From assembly GCA_020629315.1 (NCBI GenBank), contig JAHDDO010000003.1, forward strand, positions 1 to 64,000: a DNA stretch of 64,000 nt, in the 5' to 3' direction. The notes beneath the pieces are model-generated. The model had not been told where the DNA came from and did no database searches. It was given only the letters and a program-made list of their open reading frames with translations. Numbering within the stretch: position 1 is the first letter of the stretch; each line of letters opens with the position of its first letter. Made by a program: the position numbers and the translations under genes. Positions 26,097-34,793 of this stretch are shown here, piece by piece. The stretch comes from Saprospiraceae bacterium. Its GTDB lineage: Bacteria > Bacteroidota > Bacteroidia > Chitinophagales > Saprospiraceae.

Positions 26097-28460
26097 CTAT
26101 TGGACTTTAAGCCATTTTTTTCGAACAATGGAACCATCAGCTAGCTGTAACATTGTTACATACGTACCTTGTGACCAATCGGAAATAGTTAGTTGTACCG
26201 AGCTTTCAAAATCGTCACTGGTCCATATCACCTTACCCATAGGATCAACAACGGATACTTGATTTACTGTGGCGCTTCCTTTATAATTTATATGTAATTG
26301 ATCAGAAGCAGGAACCGGATGCATATCTAACACAGTCGCACCATTTACTTCTGCGGTACCTACTGGCAGTAAACTAACAACCTGAAGATCGTCAAAGTAA
26401 AAACCATCGCCTTGGACAAACTGATCCGACACAAATCGGAACTTAATCTGAATGGTCTGTCCAAGAAATTCTGAAAGATCGATACTCTCTTTAACCCAAC
26501 TTAGTTGAGTGCCATCATATAAAGGCTCTCCAGGCTCTTGAAAATTAGAGCCATCGTTAGTATAAAGCCCACATTGGGCTTCAAAACTACCATTGTCTCC
26601 AGCCACTAAAATTTGGACAAAATCATACTCATCTTCAATATCCCACTTAGCATAAAATTCTAAGCGCGCATCTTCAAATCCAGAAAGGTTAATAGCCGCA
26701 TCAAGCATTACCTCTGTCTCTTGATTATTATCGTATTCATCATTAGGACTATCCGTAATAGATACAGGCGCTGACACGAAATCTTCTTCGGTAACATCCC
26801 AAGCTCCGGTAGCCGACCACCCATCCAATGAGCTTGTCACATCAGAAACAACAGGAACAAAATCACCATTCTGAATGATCTTCTTTATTTCAGTAATCAC
26901 TTCATATTCTCCATAATCAAGAATAGCGTTAAACACAACATCTGCTTTAGGAGCGTCAGGGTCTAAATCATATACATATTCAAAATCGTATTCGGCTAAT
27001 TCGGAGAACAAAAGATTGGCAGTATAAATAGTGTTATCTACAGTTAAGCCTTCTGTTACGGCTTCTAGTCGAAGGGTAGCCGATCCATCTTGCAATCCCC
27101 AGCGATGTAAATTAATACCTATGTTACCTTCCGGTTCAATGCTCTTTTCATCGTCATATGTAAGATCCAAATAGTAGTGTAATAAATTAGCAGCTGAGAT
27201 ATTCTGAAGTACACAAAACTTATTTAGCTCATCAATGGCTGTCTCTGCCGGCCAAAATCCAAAGAGACCGGGCCCCACTTCGGGAGTCATAGCAAAAACC
27301 TTGGGCTTTGTGTCTCCAGCGTAAAACCAATCATCACTATTCCCATTAGCGTTATAGCCGATCGTTTCGAAAGCAGTACCATATGGATAGGCATTTTCTT
27401 GGGTGATAACATTGGCTAATCCTTTGAAAACATGATCGTCTTCTGTGTACTCATCTGCATAACCCCAAGGATGGATCAATACATTACTAAATGAATGGTA
27501 GTTTAGGGTAATCCTAAATTCATGATCATTTACCAACGAACGTACGGCTTGAGTTTCCGGTTCGGAAAAAGGCTCCGGTCCTCGATAAACATCAGAGCTA
27601 GGGTTAGGAGAAGAGCCCACATCATCCAGTCCCCAATTATAGGCGTAGTTCCGATTTAAGTCTACACCAAAAGAACCATCTCCGTTGTCCCTTCTGTTTT
27701 TTCGCCATAAACCCCCTCCATTTGGATCTATCGTTTGATTGTATACATAACCATCAGGATTGATCATGGGTATGAAATACATTTCTGTATTATTTATTAA
27801 AAACTGAATCTGTTCATCTGTCTCATAATTCTCTAGAATATACCACATATAAAAAATCAGCTGAGACAAACTATTAGGCTCACGAGCATGATGAAGAGAG
27901 GTATACAAAATCTCAGGCTTGTTTTCATCAACCATCGGATTGTTAGAAATACGTAAATGATAAATATCCCGACCCTCATGCGTTTTGAAATCGCCTATAG
28001 GCATCTTAGGAGTGATTAAGTTGGGATACTTTTCATACATAAGATCTAATTGCTCAAGAAATTGCTCGTAGGTTAAATACCCACCCATTGTTCCATATTC
28101 GTAATTCTCAGGAGTGTCATATTTCTCCACCACATTCACAATGTCATCACTCGGACCACAATCGGGTCTATACTCTTCAATAAGACTTGCGACTTCCTGA
28201 TCAGCATAGTACTTTTTCACATCAGGAATTAATATCTCATATGGAATGCCAGCTTCTTCAAAGAGGATGATCTCTTGACGAGAAAAGTCATTGATGAAGT
28301 ATTTATGTTTCTTAAAATGACCATGCTCTACCTCTACACCTAATGCAGCCACATCATGGATATCGTGGTTTTGTAAATTTATTTTCACTCGTGAATAATC
28401 TTGAGCCAAAAGGCTACCACTGAGTAAGAAAAAGAAAAGTAGTACCGATGTAAATCGCAT
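26097..28460 (-). CDS. Secreted M14 zinc carboxypeptidase with type IX sorting domain
   Basis: A signal peptide (1-19, ending SLLAQ) is followed by a propeptide-like N-terminal domain, the M14 catalytic domain (about 125-430), a jellyroll/MAM-like domain (about 545-690), and a type IX C-terminal sorting domain (about 710-787, VLDMHPVPASDQL to WLKVQ). Zinc ligands are His191 and Glu194 in HHAREP and His322 in NYHSF; substrate and catalytic residues appear in GVDLNRNY and Glu394 in AMTPEVGPG. All elements for activity are present. It should act at the surface or in the medium, releasing C-terminal residues from peptides. The small lipoprotein gene sits 9 nt upstream on the same strand. Confidence 0.93.
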   Translation of the reverse strand: MRFTSVLLFFFLLSGSLLAQDYSRVKINLQNHDIHDVAALGVEVEHGHFKKHKYFINDFSRQEIILFEEAGIPYEILIPDVKKYYADQEVASLIEEYRPDCGPSDDIVNVVEKYDTPENYEYGTMGGYLTYEQFLEQLDLMYEKYPNLITPKMPIGDFKTHEGRDIYHLRISNNPMVDENKPEILYTSLHHAREPNSLSQLIFYMWYILENYETDEQIQFLINNTEMYFIPMINPDGYVYNQTIDPNGGGLWRKNRRDNGDGSFGVDLNRNYAYNWGLDDVGSSPNPSSDVYRGPEPFSEPETQAVRSLVNDHEFRITLNYHSFSNVLIHPWGYADEYTEDDHVFKGLANVITQENAYPYGTAFETIGYNANGNSDDWFYAGDTKPKVFAMTPEVGPGLFGFWPAETAIDELNKFCVLQNISAANLLHYYLDLTYDDEKSIEPEGNIGINLHRWGLQDGSATLRLEAVTEGLTVDNTIYTANLLFSELAEYDFEYVYDLDPDAPKADVVFNAILDYGEYEVITEIKKIIQNGDFVPVVSDVTSSLDGWSATGAWDVTEEDFVSAPVSITDSPNDEYDNNQETEVMLDAAINLSGFEDARLEFYAKWDIEDEYDFVQILVAGDNGSFEAQCGLYTNDGSNFQEPGEPLYDGTQLSWVKESIDLSEFLGQTIQIKFRFVSDQFVQGDGFYFDDLQVVSLLPVGTAEVNGATVLDMHPVPASDQLHINYKGSATVNQVSVVDPMGKVIWTSDDFESSVQLTISDWSQGTYVTMLQLADGSIVRKKWLKVQ

Positions 28461-28469
28461 AGTTATCGT

Positions 28470-28808
28470 TTAGTATATATTATCATATTCTTGTGAAGTG
28501 ATGCATCTAGCCGCAGTAGTATATTGCCCATCTTGCATAAACGCGATCAAGGCGTCTAAAGAAATTTTCTTTGGGTCAAAATAATAACAAGACTCACCTG
28601 TCTCCAAATTACTGAACCAATCCAAACCGTATTTGTCGCCAAAAGCTTGTTCTACTAGTTTGTATTTCACAGCTCCTCGCAATTGGACGACTACCATGTC
28701 AGGCATACAATTCGAATCCATTTCGGTTTTGGCGGCTGTTTTGGTTTTGCAAGCCGATAGAAGTATTACCATACCTAAAAGATGGGCTATGATGATTGCT
28801 TTTCTCAT
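28470..28808 (-). CDS. Small lipoprotein, function unknown
   Basis: A 112-residue protein with a lipoprotein signal (MVILLSACKTK, lipobox Cys20). The mature part has several cysteines (in DSNCMPDMVVV, ESCYYFDPK and ARCITSQEY) and no family I recognise. It is 9 nt upstream of the carboxypeptidase gene and probably co-transcribed with it. A TACCTTTA element ends 5 nt upstream of the start on the minus strand. Location, presumably the inner face of the outer membrane or the cell surface, is inferred from the lipobox only. Confidence 0.7.
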   Translation of the reverse strand: MRKAIIIAHLLGMVILLSACKTKTAAKTEMDSNCMPDMVVVQLRGAVKYKLVEQAFGDKYGLDWFSNLETGESCYYFDPKKISLDALIAFMQDGQYTTAARCITSQEYDNIY

Positions 28809-28914
28809 ATAATTAAAGGTAGGACTTTAGGATCACTTTTAGTATTGATCCATAACTACTCATTTGGCAAAGGCTTATTTTTTATGGAGACTTGTTTGCT
28901 AACTAGAAATGATT

Positions 28915-28922
28915 TATTTTTG
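28915..28922 (+). promoter_or_regulatory. Predicted -7 element (TATTTTTG) of the tetR operon
   Basis: Exact TAnnTTTG match 23 nt before the GTG start of the TetR gene. A CTTG 20 nt upstream (28891-28894) or a TTTG 16 nt upstream (28895-28898) could serve as the -33 element. It overlaps the palindromic operator by 3 nt, so bound repressor should block the promoter. Confidence 0.6.
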
Positions 28923-28939
28923 ACTGAACGTTTAGTCAA
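28920..28939. promoter_or_regulatory. Palindromic operator of the TetR regulator
   Basis: The 20-bp sequence TTGACTGAACGTTTAGTCAA is a dyad with a single mismatched pair (18 of 20 positions symmetric). It overlaps the predicted -7 element and lies 6 nt upstream of the tetR start. Length, symmetry and position are those of an autoregulatory TetR-family operator. Confidence 0.75.
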
Positions 28940-28945
28940 TAAATA

Positions 28946-29533
28946 GTGGCACCAAAAACAAAAGAGCAAAATAAACAGATACGGGAGCAAACAAAAGCTA
29001 AGATTATTCAAGTAGCCTTAGAGCTTTTTGCCCATAAAGGCTATGGTAGTACTTCGATAAGTCTCATTGCTAAACAAGCAGGTATTTCTAAAGGCTTGTT
29101 GTACAATTATTTTGATGGCAAGGAAGATTTGTTGGTTCAGATCATGCTCACTATGTATGAAAACGGGCACAAATTATTAGAAGAATTTTTAGCGAGTCTA
29201 TCTGACCCCAAAGACAAATTACGTGCAATAATTAATGGTTCTTTTCAGAATGTATATTCCAATGTAGAATATTGGAAGCTAGGCGCGTCTCTTTCTTTCC
29301 AAGAAGATGCCATGGCTGCGCTACAAGATATTTTGTCAGAAATGATTACCGCTAATATTAAAATTGGAAAAAAACTGTTCACGGACCTGGGTTATGAAAA
29401 TGCCCATGTCGAATCGTTAAAATTTGGTGCACTGATGGATGGCGTGTTTTTCCATTACATCCGCTACCCATTTGATGACTACCCACTCGAGGCAATGAAG
29501 CACAGCATTTTAAAACAATATAATCTCCTATAG
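28946..29533 (+). CDS. TetR/AcrR-family transcriptional regulator
   Basis: A 195-residue repressor-type protein. The N-terminal helix-turn-helix is clear: KIIQVALELFAHKGYGSTSI, then IAKQAGISKGLLYNYFDGKE (about residues 18-66). The C-terminal helical domain would bind a small-molecule or lipid ligand and form the dimer. The start is GTG at 28946, just after a 20-bp palindrome that overlaps the promoter. The gene heads the locus with the LolA-like, ABC and barrel genes and very likely controls itself and them. The signal it senses is unknown. Confidence 0.92.
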   Translation: MAPKTKEQNKQIREQTKAKIIQVALELFAHKGYGSTSISLIAKQAGISKGLLYNYFDGKEDLLVQIMLTMYENGHKLLEEFLASLSDPKDKLRAIINGSFQNVYSNVEYWKLGASLSFQEDAMAALQDILSEMITANIKIGKKLFTDLGYENAHVESLKFGALMDGVFFHYIRYPFDDYPLEAMKHSILKQYNLL

Positions 29534-29561
29534 ATGACAACACGTACTATGATTTCTTCTT

Positions 29562-29703
29562 GGGGCCCTCCCGCGTCACCTGATAAATATCAGGTCGACG
29601 GGGATCGCGTGATTCCAGGCTTCGCTAAGCTCGGTCCTTCGGACACTCCGAAATTAGCTGAATCTTCAGCTAAGTATCGAGTCCTTCCATCCCACTGGTC
29701 CGG
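29562..29703. repeat. GC-richer multi-hairpin element between tetR and the LolA-like gene
   Basis: About 140 nt, visibly richer in G and C than the flanks. Stems found by eye: ACCTGATA/TATCAGGT (29578-29585 with 29588-29595), extended by GTC/GAC and CCC/GGG with small bulges; GTCC/GGAC around TTC (29634-29644) or alternatively TTCGGA/TCCGAA (29638-29652); TTAGCTGAA/TTCAGCTAA around TC (29654-29673); an outer GGGAT/ATCCC pair (29601-29605 with 29689-29693). It is open in frame with the downstream gene but does not look like protein. Most likely an intergenic mobile repeat of the REP/MITE kind or a structured leader RNA; no second copy lies in the window. Confidence 0.6.
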
Positions 29704-29707
29704 AAAT

Positions 29708-30454
29708 ATGAAACCCTTTTTATGGACGGCTCTTTTTATCCTTTGCGCTACATTAGGCCACACCCAAGAATTATCAGAAATTATTCAACGCTCTTATGAT
29801 AATGCTGAAGGTATTTCCAATGTGGCTACTATGAAAATGAGCATCATAAGACCAGATTGGCAACGTGAAATTGTGATGCGTTCATGGAATAAAACAGATG
29901 AATTTTCTTTAGTATTAATCACGGAGCCTGCCAGAGAAAAAGGGATGGCTTTTTTAAAGAGAGGTAAAGAAATGTGGAACTGGCAACCTAGCATAGACAG
30001 AGTTATAAAACTACCGCCAAGTATGATGTCCCAATCATGGATGGGTAGCGATTTTACTAATGATGATCTAATCCAGCAAAGCTCTATAGTGGATGACTTT
30101 GTGTACGAATTAATTGGGGAAGAAAGGGTAGAAGATAGAGAGTGTTGGATCATAAAACTTGTGCCTAAAGAGGAAACAGCAGTCGTCTGGGGGAAGATTC
30201 ATATGTGGGTGGATAAGCAAGACTATATCCAACTAAAGACGGAGTTCTATGATGAAGATGACTATCTGTTTAATACTATGTTAGGAAAGAATATTAAGCA
30301 AGTTGGATCTAAGACCATTCCGACTCGCATGGAAGTCTTACCAGAGGATGAGCCCGATAATAAAACGATCATAGAATACTTGGACATTGCGTTTGATGTT
30401 CCATTAGAAGAGAACTTTTTCTCCGTTCAAAATATGAAAAGAATTCGCCAATGA
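29708..30454 (+). CDS. LolA-like outer membrane lipoprotein-sorting family protein
   Basis: Starting at the ATG at 29708 the protein has 248 residues and a signal peptide (MKPFLWTALFILCATLGHTQ), so it is periplasmic. The mature part is an eleven-strand-like beta domain of the outer membrane lipoprotein-sorting protein family: MRSWNKTDEFSLVLITEPAR, KGMAFLKRGKEMWNWQPS, MMSQSWMGSDFTNDDL and the C-terminal beta hairpins. These proteins resemble LolA and are thought to shuttle lipids or lipoproteins. An ATG at 29534 would add 58 residues, but these are encoded by the hairpin element and would bury the signal peptide, so it is rejected. The gene overlaps the first permease by 4 nt. Confidence 0.85.
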   Translation: MKPFLWTALFILCATLGHTQELSEIIQRSYDNAEGISNVATMKMSIIRPDWQREIVMRSWNKTDEFSLVLITEPAREKGMAFLKRGKEMWNWQPSIDRVIKLPPSMMSQSWMGSDFTNDDLIQQSSIVDDFVYELIGEERVEDRECWIIKLVPKEETAVVWGKIHMWVDKQDYIQLKTEFYDEDDYLFNTMLGKNIKQVGSKTIPTRMEVLPEDEPDNKTIIEYLDIAFDVPLEENFFSVQNMKRIRQ

Positions 30455-31677
30455 TCCTAAAACTAGCATGGCGAAATATCTGGCGAAATAAACGCAGGAC
30501 CTTAATTACGGCACTAGCTGTGATGCTGGCAGTTTTCTTCGCATCTATGCTTCGCTCTATTCAAAAAGGAACCTGGGACAATGTGGTCGATAGTTCGGTA
30601 AGTCAATTCTTTGGCTATGGTCAATTACATGCGAAGGGATATTGGGAAGATCAGGTCTTGGACAAAAGTTTTGAAGATTCACCAAGCTTACGAAAACAAG
30701 TAGTCGAAACGCAAGGAATATCTGGTATTATTCCAAGGATAGAAAGTTTTGCTTTAGCTTCAGTTGGCAATGTATCTTCCGGCGTTATGGTTTTGGGCAT
30801 TGATCCTGAAGCCGAGAATGAAATGGCTGATATCAAGTCAAAAATGATTCAAGGCGAATATTTGACTACAGGAGATAATGCCGTAATTATTGGAGAAGGG
30901 CTCGCAGAAAAATTACGTGTATCTCAAGGAGATACTATTGTATTGATCAGCCAAGGGTATAGAGGGGCAAACGCGGCTGGTAAGTACCCCATAAAAGGAA
31001 TTTTTAAGTATGGTATGCCTGATTTAAATAAACGTTTGGTATATCTACCTCTCGCTCTAGCGCAACAATTTTATGGGGCCGACAAGATGGCCACAAGTTA
31101 TGTACTCGCTTTTGACAACAAGAAGGACATTGATCCTAGTCTAGCTAAATTATCAGCACGCATAGATGGCAATAGCTACGAAGTTCAGGATTGGAAAGAA
31201 ATGATTCCAGAAATCTTAGAGGCAAGAGCTTTTGACGAAGGAGCTAATAAGATCATATTAGGTATCCTGTATCTTTTAATCACCTTCGGTATTTTCGGAA
31301 CGATCCTTATGATGATCAAGGAACGGGAGTATGAGTTTGGCGTGCTAACCTCAATTGGTATGAAACGCTGGCAATTATCGCTGATTATCTGGCTCGAAAC
31401 GTTATTTATAGGCATCCTGGGTGTAATTCTAGGCGTATTATTTAGTGCACCTATTGTTTCGTTTTTAGCTAAGAATCCGATTGACCTTTCATCAATGGGT
31501 GAGGAGGCTGTTACAACCTATGAAAATATGGGTATGGAACCGTTTATGTACACAACAGCTGAATGGCCTATTTTTTTGAATCAAGCATGGATCGTATTAG
31601 TCATCACGACCTTGCTAGCTATATATCCACTTTTAAAAATTAGTCGTTTGGAGCCCGTCAAGGCTATGCGAGGCTAA
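30451..31677 (+). CDS. ABC transporter permease, FtsX/LolC-E type (first)
   Basis: A 408-residue permease of the MacB/LolC type: one N-terminal transmembrane helix (about 17-35, after LAWRNIWRNKRRTLI), a large periplasmic domain (to about residue 270), then three helices in the C-terminal FtsX domain with ILMMIKEREYEFGVLTSIGMK and the ending YPLLKISRLEPVKAMRG. This class extracts substrates from the outer leaflet of the inner membrane or moves them mechanically rather than pumping across it. It overlaps the LolA-like gene by 4 nt and is followed after 11 nt by a second, diverged permease, so a heterodimer is likely. Confidence 0.92.
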   Translation: MILKLAWRNIWRNKRRTLITALAVMLAVFFASMLRSIQKGTWDNVVDSSVSQFFGYGQLHAKGYWEDQVLDKSFEDSPSLRKQVVETQGISGIIPRIESFALASVGNVSSGVMVLGIDPEAENEMADIKSKMIQGEYLTTGDNAVIIGEGLAEKLRVSQGDTIVLISQGYRGANAAGKYPIKGIFKYGMPDLNKRLVYLPLALAQQFYGADKMATSYVLAFDNKKDIDPSLAKLSARIDGNSYEVQDWKEMIPEILEARAFDEGANKIILGILYLLITFGIFGTILMMIKEREYEFGVLTSIGMKRWQLSLIIWLETLFIGILGVILGVLFSAPIVSFLAKNPIDLSSMGEEAVTTYENMGMEPFMYTTAEWPIFLNQAWIVLVITTLLAIYPLLKISRLEPVKAMRG

Positions 31678-31688
31678 ATCAAAATACT

Positions 31689-32894
31689 ATGATTGTAAAA
31701 TTAGCATGGCGAAATATCTGGCGAAGTCCCATCCGAAGTTTTGTGGTGATGGGCTCGGTAATTGTCGGGGTTTGGTCCTTGGTGGTTATTTTGTCTTATT
31801 CGTATGGTGTAGTAAATGGCTATGTGAAAAATGCCATCTCGAATCAAACCTCTCATATTCAAATCCATCATCCATCATTTGGGGATGATATGGATATTGC
31901 CTTTACCTTGCCTGAAAACAGTACACTGGATAGCTCGAGCTCAATGGGTGGATTTTCATATAGCAAACGAGCGGTAGTTAGTGGTATGATCTCGACTACA
32001 AAAGGAGCACGAGGTGTAACCATAAAGGCCATTGAACCAGAAAAAGAAAAAGCAGTTACCACAATGCATACAGAGATTGTGGAAGGAGAATATCTTACGG
32101 AAGACAAGAAAAATCAGCTTATACTAGGCGCATCATTAGCTGAAAAACTCGGCTTGAAAGTGCGCAAAAAGGCAGTCATTCAGTTTCAGGATAAAGAGGG
32201 AAATGTAATTGCAGGTTCATTTCGTGTTGTGGGCATTTTTGATAGTGGGAATCGTCTTATCGATGATGCACAGATTTATATCAAAAAGGGGGATCTGGAA
32301 AATTTGATAGGAACGGCAACTACTCATGAAATGGCGGTCTTACTTTCAGATCCTGATGAACTGGGGTCGGTCCAGCAAGCATTAACAGCCGCGTTTCCAG
32401 ATCTTCAGGTGGAGAGCTATAGAGAGATTTCACCCGATGTAAAATTGTACGAAACCCAAATAGGAACCTCCTCCATGATATTCATAACCATATTTATGTT
32501 GGCTTTGATTTTTGGAATTATAAATACTATGCTCATGGCTATTCTCGAACGTACACGAGAATTAGGTATGCTTATGTCCATAGGAATGAATAAGATTCGA
32601 TTGTTCTTCATGATTGTGTTGGAGACTGTTTTCTTGGCATGCATAGGCGCTCCATTTGGCTTATTCATCGGTTGGTTAACGGTCAAGTATTTTGCTAAGA
32701 ATGGTTTTGATCTATCAGCTTTTGCGGATGGTTTAAAGCAGTTTAATATTGAAAGTATCATCTATCCAAGTATTGAACCTACCTTATTTTTCCAGCTAAG
32801 TCTAGGTGTGATCATTACAGCAATACTTGCCTCTATTTATCCAGCTCTTAGAGCGATACGATTGAGACCAGTAGAGGCCATTAGAAAACTATAA
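31689..32894 (+). CDS. ABC transporter permease, FtsX/LolC-E type (second)
   Basis: A 401-residue paralogue of the preceding permease with the same layout: N-terminal helix after LAWRNIWRSPIRSFVV, a periplasmic MacB-like domain, three C-terminal helices with AILERTRELGMLMSIGMNK, and the end YPALRAIRLRPVEAIRKL. The coupling motif that meets the ATPase (ERTRELGMLMSIGM) is well kept. The starts of the two permeases are nearly identical in sequence (LAWRNIWR), which suggests duplication. With the ATPase gene 11 nt downstream they would form a LolCDE-like complex. The substrate is unknown. Confidence 0.92.
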   Translation: MIVKLAWRNIWRSPIRSFVVMGSVIVGVWSLVVILSYSYGVVNGYVKNAISNQTSHIQIHHPSFGDDMDIAFTLPENSTLDSSSSMGGFSYSKRAVVSGMISTTKGARGVTIKAIEPEKEKAVTTMHTEIVEGEYLTEDKKNQLILGASLAEKLGLKVRKKAVIQFQDKEGNVIAGSFRVVGIFDSGNRLIDDAQIYIKKGDLENLIGTATTHEMAVLLSDPDELGSVQQALTAAFPDLQVESYREISPDVKLYETQIGTSSMIFITIFMLALIFGIINTMLMAILERTRELGMLMSIGMNKIRLFFMIVLETVFLACIGAPFGLFIGWLTVKYFAKNGFDLSAFADGLKQFNIESIIYPSIEPTLFFQLSLGVIITAILASIYPALRAIRLRPVEAIRKL

Positions 32895-32905
32895 GCGTAA
32901 AAATT

Positions 32906-33589
32906 ATGAGAGTAATAAAGGCAAGTCAATTAAAAAAAACATACAACCCTAAAGGAATAGCAGTTGAAGCCTTAAAAGGAGTCGACCTAAACATAGATAA
33001 AGGAGAATTTACGGCAATTGTCGGGCCTTCAGGCTCTGGAAAGACCACCTTGCTTAATATCATAGGAGGACTGGATAGACCGTCAAGTGGACAGATTATG
33101 GTTAATAATACGGACATTACAAGCCTCACAGAAAACAAGCTCATTGATTTCAGAAAAGAGAATATTGGCTTTGTCTTCCAAGCGTATAATTTAATACCTG
33201 TACTCACAGCAAAGGAGAATGTGGAGTTTGTTATGCTATTGCAAGGGACCAGCGAAAAGGAAAGAAATGCACGTACCGAAAGCTTGCTTAAAGCAGTAGG
33301 TCTGGAAGACAAAATAGATAAAAGACCTGGCGAATTATCAGGGGGACAACAACAACGAGTGGCTGTAGCCAGAGCATTAGCTCCAAAACCAAGCTTCATT
33401 TTAGCCGATGAACCTACAGCCAATTTGGATAGTCAATCTACCGCTAATTTGTTGGATATGATGTTGGCATTGAATAAAGAAGAAGGCGTGACCTTTGTCT
33501 TTAGCACCCATGATCAACGAGTCATTGATAGAGCACGCCGCGTAGTCACCTTAGAGGATGGCCTGATCGTTTCTGATGTAACTAGATAA
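32906..33589 (+). CDS. ABC transporter ATP-binding protein (LolD/MacB type)
   Basis: A 227-residue ATPase with Walker A GPSGSGKTTLLN, the Q-loop VFQAYNLIPVLTAKENV, signature LSGGQQQRVAVARAL, Walker B FILADEPTANLD and the H-loop STHD. Sequence and size place it with LolD, FtsE and MacB ATPases, which drive FtsX-type permeases. It comes 11 nt after the second permease and 2 nt before the outer-membrane barrel gene, so it is the energy module of this locus. Confidence 0.95.
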   Translation: MRVIKASQLKKTYNPKGIAVEALKGVDLNIDKGEFTAIVGPSGSGKTTLLNIIGGLDRPSSGQIMVNNTDITSLTENKLIDFRKENIGFVFQAYNLIPVLTAKENVEFVMLLQGTSEKERNARTESLLKAVGLEDKIDKRPGELSGGQQQRVAVARALAPKPSFILADEPTANLDSQSTANLLDMMLALNKEEGVTFVFSTHDQRVIDRARRVVTLEDGLIVSDVTR

Positions 33590-33591
33590 GT

Positions 33592-34755
33592 ATGAAGCGC
33601 AACCTACTTTCTTGGCTATTAGGTATACTTCCTTTTGTGGTCTTCGCGCAAGTGGAGAAGCCAAAAAATTATAGTATCAGTGCTTATGTAAAGAATCTAC
33701 AAACAGTATCTGGGCTTAACATCTTTGATGAATATATCTGGTATTTTGATAACCTTATACATAACCGTATCAATATTAATTATTATCCGGCGTCCCATTG
33801 GAAGGTAAATGTCGAATTGAGAAACAGAGTATTTATGGGGGATCAATTACGATTGATAGATCCGACTAGCTATGAATTAAATTTGGATCAAGCGAATGCA
33901 TTCTTTGATCTATCAATAGAGAAAGCAAGTAATAAAGGTTTTGCTTTTCAGAGTATGATCGATCGTGCGTACCTAGAGTGGTCAAAAAACGATTGGGAGA
34001 TTCGATTAGGAAGGCAGCGTATAAATTGGGGAATAAGCACTTTTTGGAATCCGAATGATATTTACAATGCGTATTCATTCACGGATTTCGATTATGAAGA
34101 ACGACCTGGAACAGATGCGTTGCGAATAAAATATTATACTGGCTTTGCTTCTTCTGTAGAAGTGGCTGTTAATGTGGCTGATACTGTGTCCGAATTTGCA
34201 GCTGCTGCTTTATGGAAGTGGAACAAGTGGAATTATGATTTCCAATGGATGGCAGGATATGCCTATGAGGATATAGTATTTGGTGGAGGGTGGACAGGAA
34301 ATATTAAAAATCTGGGCTTTAAAGGAGAGTGGTCCTACTTTCTGCCAACTATTGAAACGGGCAGACAAGGTTTTGCCGCCAGCTTTGGCTTTGATTATAT
34401 AAGCGCCAAATCCTGGATGTGGAATATTGGCTACTTATATAACCAGTTAGGCGTAAGTAAAGGCTCGATTACTGAACTCGTAAGCTTTAACCTCTCTGCG
34501 AAAAACCTATATCCATATAAACACACCGGGTTTTTACAAACAGGATATCCAATAGGACCTTTGGTTAATTTGTCACTTGCCATTATTTATTCGCCTGTGG
34601 ATAGTCACCCTATCTTTCTAAATCCTTCAGTCACCTGGAACTTTGGCCAAAGCTGGGATTTGGATTTTATTTCTCAAGTAGGTTTTAGTGATTCAGTAAG
34701 TGGTTATGACCTTCCTTTTGCCGCTTTTTTCTTGCGGATTAAGAAGAGTATCTAA
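33592..34755 (+). CDS. Outer-membrane beta-barrel protein of the ABC locus
   Basis: A signal peptide (to about residue 19, LLGILPFVVFAQ) is followed by a 370-residue mature protein with alternating hydrophobic and polar residues, many aromatics and no membrane helix, as in an outer-membrane barrel. The stretch WEIRLGRQRINWGISTFWNP followed by DIYNAYSFTDFDYEERPG is reminiscent of DUF1302/alginate-porin-like barrels. The last strand (FFLRIKKSI) lacks a clear terminal aromatic. It begins 2 nt after the ATPase gene and closes the operon. Likely the outer-membrane partner of the transport route; the exact family is uncertain. Confidence 0.8.
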   Translation: MKRNLLSWLLGILPFVVFAQVEKPKNYSISAYVKNLQTVSGLNIFDEYIWYFDNLIHNRININYYPASHWKVNVELRNRVFMGDQLRLIDPTSYELNLDQANAFFDLSIEKASNKGFAFQSMIDRAYLEWSKNDWEIRLGRQRINWGISTFWNPNDIYNAYSFTDFDYEERPGTDALRIKYYTGFASSVEVAVNVADTVSEFAAAALWKWNKWNYDFQWMAGYAYEDIVFGGGWTGNIKNLGFKGEWSYFLPTIETGRQGFAASFGFDYISAKSWMWNIGYLYNQLGVSKGSITELVSFNLSAKNLYPYKHTGFLQTGYPIGPLVNLSLAIIYSPVDSHPIFLNPSVTWNFGQSWDLDFISQVGFSDSVSGYDLPFAAFFLRIKKSI

Positions 34756-34762
34756 GGTTTTA

Positions 34763-34793
34763 TTTGGTTTTTACGTTTTATAACGTATATTTA
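34763..34793 (+). promoter_or_regulatory. Predicted promoter of the blaI-M56 operon
   Basis: TTTG at 34763-34766 and TATATTTA at 34786-34793, separated by 19 nt, fit the Bacteroidota -33/-7 promoter (TTTG-N19-TAnnTTTG) with one mismatch. It lies 25 nt upstream of the BlaI start, and the -7 element sits inside a dyad. Confidence 0.6.

Noticed and set aside
29534-29707. N-terminal extension of the LolA-like protein from an upstream ATG
   Set aside because: The 58 residues come from the hairpin element, and the following MKPFLWTALFIL start makes a normal signal peptide only if translation begins at 29708.
32926-33423. A 165-codon minus-strand open frame inside the ABC ATPase gene
   Set aside because: It is fully antisense to a gene with all ABC motifs intact and has a serine/leucine-rich shadow composition.
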